Shown here: one piece after another, positions 59,801-64,000 of the stretch | Layout: each line of letters starts with the position of its first letter | Position numbering within the stretch: the stretch's first letter is position 1 | Source: JANSWY01 sp965267245 | Lineage (GTDB): Bacteria; Bacteroidota; Bacteroidia; Cytophagales; Cyclobacteriaceae | Assembly: GCA_965267245.1 (NCBI GenBank) | Contig: OZ253939.1 | Location: forward strand, 2,418,001 to 2,482,000 | Direction of reading: 5' to 3' | Length of the DNA: 64,000 bases | Position numbers and translations under genes: made by a program | Notes under the pieces: model-generated | What the model was told of the DNA's origin: nothing | Databases searched by the model: none | The model's input: the letters and a program-made list of their open reading frames with translations, nothing else

Positions 59801-62377
59801 ATGCAACAATTTAATCCACCAAAATGGGCAGATAAGCTTCTTACTCGATTTTGCCGAGCAGAGCTAGCTGAGATCATCCAGGGAGATCTGTATGAAATCC
59901 ATCAAAAAAGGGTCGTCTCAGAAGGAAAGCTACGCGCCAACTTTCATTATTTCAGAGATGTACTCAGTCTCTACCGTCCATTTGCAATCAAGAAAAGGTC
60001 AAACTCAAATAAAATTGCCATGTTAAAAAATTTCATACTCGTTTCTTTCAGAAACCTCAAAAGGAATTTCTCCTACTCCTCCATCAACATTCTTGGATTA
60101 GCCATTGGGCTTGCCAGTGTAATTGTAATCGGCTCCTGGGTATACCAGGAATACAGCTATGAAAAAGGATTTAATGATTCAGAAAAGGTATTTCGGGTTG
60201 GCGTCAACTTCTTCAATATTGGAGACATGGCTATTGGACCGGAGAAACTCAAAGAATCATTGGATGCTTTTCCTGAGATCAAAGCTGTCACATCATATAA
60301 TAATACTGGTGATGAGACTGTATTGATTGACAATAGAGAATACACACTGAGCAAAACAGCATACGCTGATAAGGAATTCTTTAAAATTTTCTCATACGAA
60401 TTTCTTCAGGGAGATCCTTCTTCCGCACTTTCATCTCCTTATTCCATTGTACTCACGGAAGATGAAGCGCTTAAATTATTTGGCTCTTCAAATGCACTCA
60501 ACAAAACCCTCATTTTAAAAAGTGATAACAAATCATACACGGTCAGTGGTGTTATCCGGAAACCTGGTTTAACCCATTTACCTTCATCAGCATTTATCGC
60601 GAATGAACCTGATCTTGCAAAAAGCTCGTGGACCTCAGTTTCAGGATATGTTTATCTCAAAATTGATGCTCTGAATCCATCTTTTCGACTGAATCAGATC
60701 CTTGATGCTCAGGTGGAAGAAAGGCGAAAACAATTTGCTCCGGACATGAGTGAAGAAGAATTCAGGGAATCTGGTCTATACAAGTTTTTGCCAATGCCAA
60801 TAGAGGACATTCATCTAAAATCAACACTGAAATTTGAACCATCCCTGGTTGGAAATAAGCAAACAACAGATCTATTCGCAGGAATAGCGCTTTTGATCCT
60901 GTTACTGGCCAGTATCAACTTTATCAATATCACAACCGCCAGAGCTACTACAAGAGCAAAAGAAGTAGGTGTTAGAAAATCTCTTGGCACACATCGATCA
61001 AATCTCTTTTTCCAGTTCACTTTTGAATCCATTTTACTCAGTGTAATCGCAGTAATCATTTCTTTACTACTTGCTGAGCTATTTTTATACAGTTTTGAGA
61101 CTATTACGGGACTTGAATTGCTTCCATCTCTCTACTGGCATCCTCTTCAGATACCAATCATCCTGCTGTTTGCAGTGGTTTTAGGATTTTTTTCGGGGAT
61201 ATATCCCGCTATGTACATGACTCGATTCGATCCGGTAACTGTTCTTAAGGGGATTGTTGATGTGAAGGAGAAAAACTTCACCAGAAACAGTCTGGTGGTA
61301 TTTCAGTTTGTGATTTCAATCAGCCTGATCATTGTATCCCTCGTCATTTATAACCAGATTCAGTTCATGCAAGACAAGGACCTGGGACTTAACAAGGAAA
61401 ATGTGCTGATCGTGAGAAACATTGCTAACACTGGTGAGCATAGCACTTTTATCAAGCAACAACTTTCTACTAAACCATATGTCATTAAATCCAGCCTCAA
61501 TGGAAGGGTGCCAGCTTCTGGAAACCTCTCCGTCACAACCCTTAAAAATAATGACGAAGAAGATGTTTGGTTACAGCGGTTTGAAGGAGATGAAAACATG
61601 ATAGAATGCATGGGATACCAACTGTTTGCAGGAAGAAATTTCCAAAAAGACCTGATAACCGATACTGCTTCATTCATTTTGAACGAATCTGCTATGAAAG
61701 CATTCAATTTATCAGACAAAGATCTGGGAAAAACTTTCAATAACGGTTCTCTAAAACTAATTGGGTTTGTTCGCGACTTTAATTTTACGAGCCTGAAGGA
61801 AAAAATTGAACCGGCAATGCTGACTTTTGCGGTAAAAGATCACACCACACTTGCCATTAAATACGAAGCAAATTCATCTCAGTATTTGGTAAAAGACCTT
61901 ATTGATCTTTGGAGTAGTCAGAATATAGAGGGACTACCCAATTATGTTTTTCTGGATGACAGTTTTGACAAATTCGTCAATACAGAAAGGGTATTATCAA
62001 AAGCCATATTAATATTTACTATTCTGGCCATGTTCATTTCATGCCTTGGTCTTTATGGCTTATCGATTTTCACAACAAACAAACGCGCCAAAGAAATAAG
62101 CATCAGAAGAGTTTTGGGTGCTTCCTGGACCAATATTGTCAAAACATTGGCATTAAGCTTTACCAAACCACTTATTATTGCTTTTTTAATAGCCATCCCT
62201 CTATCCTTTTATTTGACTACCATTTGGTTGGATGATTACGCATACAGAATTTCGATTGGAGTCATCCCATTCCTTATCGCTGGTAGCACAAGTATTCTGA
62301 CTGGTCTATTTACTATTCTCAGGCAAAGCATGCTATCTGCCACAAGAAATCCGGCGAGTAGTTTGAGAAAAGAATAG
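59801..62377 (+). CDS. FtsX/MacB-type ABC transporter permease with prefix domain
   Basis: The 858-residue protein repeats the layout of the permease at 40645-43233: a soluble prefix (LLTRFCRAELAEIIQGDLYEIHQ), then two MacB periplasmic core/FtsX units with eight helices (INITTARATTRAKEVGVRKSLGTHRS; LYGLSIFTTNKRAKEISIRRVLGAS). No ATPase is encoded beside it. It lies 3 bases after padR. Ligand-driven PadR control of such permeases is common in Bacteroidota. Confidence 0.93.
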   Translation: MQQFNPPKWADKLLTRFCRAELAEIIQGDLYEIHQKRVVSEGKLRANFHYFRDVLSLYRPFAIKKRSNSNKIAMLKNFILVSFRNLKRNFSYSSINILGLAIGLASVIVIGSWVYQEYSYEKGFNDSEKVFRVGVNFFNIGDMAIGPEKLKESLDAFPEIKAVTSYNNTGDETVLIDNREYTLSKTAYADKEFFKIFSYEFLQGDPSSALSSPYSIVLTEDEALKLFGSSNALNKTLILKSDNKSYTVSGVIRKPGLTHLPSSAFIANEPDLAKSSWTSVSGYVYLKIDALNPSFRLNQILDAQVEERRKQFAPDMSEEEFRESGLYKFLPMPIEDIHLKSTLKFEPSLVGNKQTTDLFAGIALLILLLASINFINITTARATTRAKEVGVRKSLGTHRSNLFFQFTFESILLSVIAVIISLLLAELFLYSFETITGLELLPSLYWHPLQIPIILLFAVVLGFFSGIYPAMYMTRFDPVTVLKGIVDVKEKNFTRNSLVVFQFVISISLIIVSLVIYNQIQFMQDKDLGLNKENVLIVRNIANTGEHSTFIKQQLSTKPYVIKSSLNGRVPASGNLSVTTLKNNDEEDVWLQRFEGDENMIECMGYQLFAGRNFQKDLITDTASFILNESAMKAFNLSDKDLGKTFNNGSLKLIGFVRDFNFTSLKEKIEPAMLTFAVKDHTTLAIKYEANSSQYLVKDLIDLWSSQNIEGLPNYVFLDDSFDKFVNTERVLSKAILIFTILAMFISCLGLYGLSIFTTNKRAKEISIRRVLGASWTNIVKTLALSFTKPLIIAFLIAIPLSFYLTTIWLDDYAYRISIGVIPFLIAGSTSILTGLFTILRQSMLSATRNPASSLRKE

Positions 62378-62390
62378 TTTGATTCAATCA

Positions 62391-62422
62391 AAAAACCAAG
62401 AGTCATCTGACCCTCGGTTTTT
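62391..62422. terminator. Bidirectional terminator between permease and OmpA gene
   Basis: AAAAACC (62391-62397) pairs with GGTTTTT (62416-62422), with an inner stem (AG, GTCA / TGAC, CT) broken by two mismatches. T runs occur on both strands, between converging genes. Confidence 0.7.
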
Positions 62423-62443
62423 ACTCGAACACGCATTAATACT

Positions 62444-64000
62444 TTATTGATGTGATTTGCGATTTTCAGCAAGATGATCAACGGGGACTGAAATCTCTAG
62501 GATTCTGAATTCTGTTCTTCGATTTTGCTGATAGAAGTATTCAGAGCACTCCACTCCATCCTTGCAATCATTAATTGGCTGTGATTCACCAAATCCAATG
62601 GCTCTAAGGCGATATTTTTGAATTCCTTGTTGTTCAAGGTAAGCCACTACGGACTGAGCTCTCTGTGTTGATAAGGATAAATTATATTCCGAACTTCCTC
62701 TATTGTCTGTATGAGACCTAAGCTCTATGCGCATGTCAGGGTATCTATTGAGTAAGTCAACTAGTTTATCCAATTCTAGAGATGCGTCAGCCCGAATAGA
62801 AGCATCATCTAAATCATAATAAATATTGTCCATTGTTATCACATCACCTACACAATAAACCACTATGTCCATTTTAAACTGCTTCGATTTCGACAATCCA
62901 ACTGTACTTATGTTTAAGGTATCTGTTCCACACGAATTTCGTGAAGTAATTAGTTGGTATTCACTATTTGGTTCCAGAGAAAAATGATACTCACCATCAT
63001 CCTTAGTAAGATATCTGAATGATTCTCTTGTAGTATGGTTGAACAACAATAGGTCTACATCACCCTGAGGTTCTCCTGTTTCATTTTTCAAAACCCTGCC
63101 AGTTATGGAAAATTCCTTTTCCTTCATTAAGAAGGTATTGTCTCTATTATAAGACTGATAAGAGACAGATTCATAGCCAATAGCATTTAATCCAAATATA
63201 TTTCCAATTTCCTTCAAACATATTGTCGCCATACCATCTATGTCAGAAACATATGTTTCCCCTTTCACTTCAATATTTGCACCTGGAATAGGTGAATTTG
63301 TCTTATTGTCTACAACTTGAATGGTAATTTTGTTGCAGTTCTTTTTAAAATGATAAATGTCGTCATCCGTCAATCCTCTTTTTCGGTTTGAAGAAAAATA
63401 ACCTTCACCATTTCTTGTACTAACAATTCCGAAATCATCCTTATTCGAGTTGATTGGTAACCCTATGTTTTTGATAGAAATGGCTTTTGTGTCTCTTAAT
63501 TCAGCAAAAAATATGTCTAGCCCTCCATAACCTGGATGAAAATTTGATGAAAAATATAGATTTCCTGTTTCGTCGATGAAGGGAAAGGACTCATCACCAC
63601 AGGTATTTACACTTTCTAAATTAATTGATTGCCCGAAATAACCATTATCATAATTGACAAAATATATATCTGTTCCTCCAGAACCACCAGGTCGATTTGA
63701 TGTGAAATATAGTTGCTTCCCGTCTTTGCTGAATACAGGTTGCCCGGAAGAGAACCCAGCTACATTAAAGTCAAGCTTTTTAATATTATTAAATGAAAAA
63801 TCATTTTCAATTTTTGCAGAATAGAGTACCAGATATCCGGTTTTTGGATCATTGGCGGTAAACACCAACATATTTTCAAAAGGGTGAATGGTGATAGGGC
63901 CTAAGTGTGACTTATTCTGGTCAGCGGCGATTTGTTCCACTTTAACTTTTGAACTGCAATTATATTTCAAACTATCAAATAGAAATGTTTTCCCATATGA
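62444..64000 (-). CDS. OmpA-family protein with PD40 propeller and CarboxypepD_reg-like domain, N-terminus cut by window edge
   Basis: The reading frame stays open to base 64000, so the N-terminus lies outside; codons before the first TTG continue as YGKTFLFDSLKYNC, consistent with coding. Visible parts: PD40/WD40-type blades (PVFSKDGKQLYFTSNRPGGSGGTDIYF, ESFPFIDETGNLYFSSN, YFSSNRKRG), two CarboxypepD_reg-like sandwiches (~215-375), and an OmpA C-terminal peptidoglycan-binding domain (IELRSHTDNRG ... NRRTEFRILE). The order resembles PorE of the type IX secretion system, but many Bacteroidota paralogs share it. Confidence 0.88.
   Translation of the reverse strand, partial: SYGKTFLFDSLKYNCSSKVKVEQIAADQNKSHLGPITIHPFENMLVFTANDPKTGYLVLYSAKIENDFSFNNIKKLDFNVAGFSSGQPVFSKDGKQLYFTSNRPGGSGGTDIYFVNYDNGYFGQSINLESVNTCGDESFPFIDETGNLYFSSNFHPGYGGLDIFFAELRDTKAISIKNIGLPINSNKDDFGIVSTRNGEGYFSSNRKRGLTDDDIYHFKKNCNKITIQVVDNKTNSPIPGANIEVKGETYVSDIDGMATICLKEIGNIFGLNAIGYESVSYQSYNRDNTFLMKEKEFSITGRVLKNETGEPQGDVDLLLFNHTTRESFRYLTKDDGEYHFSLEPNSEYQLITSRNSCGTDTLNISTVGLSKSKQFKMDIVVYCVGDVITMDNIYYDLDDASIRADASLELDKLVDLLNRYPDMRIELRSHTDNRGSSEYNLSLSTQRAQSVVAYLEQQGIQKYRLRAIGFGESQPINDCKDGVECSEYFYQQNRRTEFRILEISVPVDHLAENRKSHQ

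Noticed and set aside
63000..64000. A start at TTG 63968-63970 for the OmpA-family gene
   Set aside because: The frame is open through to the window edge and the earlier codons look coding, so the gene is treated as cut rather than starting there.

Overview
The window reads as chromosomal DNA of a Bacteroidota member, most likely an aerobic, free-living Cytophagales-type bacterium, probably marine or salt-exposed. The evidence is low GC, many lipoproteins with Bacteroidota-style acidic residues after the lipobox cysteine, a type IX secretion sorting domain (54564-56060), periplasmic-propeller histidine kinases, PD40/OmpA proteins, -7 boxes close to TAnnTTTG, and genes for the compatible solute mannosylglycerate. 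No insertion sequence, phage, integrase or CRISPR array was seen. One tRNA (Gln, CTG) is present. Genes cut by the window edges lie at both ends.

Layout. 1-6.3 kb: edge-cut outer-surface protein, a PIN-like DUF5615 protein, a large propeller histidine kinase, a universal stress protein, diacylglycerol kinase. 6.4-13 kb: tRNA-Gln, a GH38 alpha-mannosidase facing the mannosylglycerate pair mpgS-mpgP, and an esterase. 13-24 kb: lipoproteins, an MsbA-like ABC exporter, then a block in which three paralogous ~57-residue proteins (18008-18184, 19162-19332, 22017-22190) alternate with a CarboxypepD_reg-like protein, a TPR histidine kinase and a lipoprotein. 23.7-32.4 kb: small secreted proteins and lipoproteins, VOC protein, AraC regulators, and an operon of c-type cytochrome-like protein, DUF1772, NmrA and DUF5367 proteins. 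32.5-40.3 kb: a lipoprotein fusing a serine hydrolase to a LanC-like toroid, a TolB-like propeller, DinB, DHFR-like, DUF2568, a GT39-type membrane protein and ArsM. 40.6-50 kb: a PadR/FtsX-permease cassette, Nudix, NSS symporter, S41 peptidase, MarR-GNAT fusion. 50.1-56.1 kb: two CotH-type kinase-fold proteins flanking a tightly coupled DUF4956-HlyD-TolC-like operon. 56-64 kb: Crp/Fnr regulator, DinB, BLUF photoreceptor, small tandem paralogs, a second PadR/permease cassette preceded by three tandem operator-like dyads, and an edge-cut PorE-like OmpA protein.

How genes may work together. MpgS and MpgP make mannosylglycerate in two steps and the facing GH38 enzyme could turn it over. The two CotH proteins and the DUF4956/adaptor/outer-membrane trio look like one surface system, with substrates or kinases outside and an unusual tripartite envelope complex. 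Two of the three microprotein genes share an upstream block with 21-bp-period direct repeats, each lying between the microprotein gene and a divergent gene, which suggests a small regulon. The microproteins and the CotH/DUF4956 trio are the best candidates for undescribed biology. All functional links are inferences from context.
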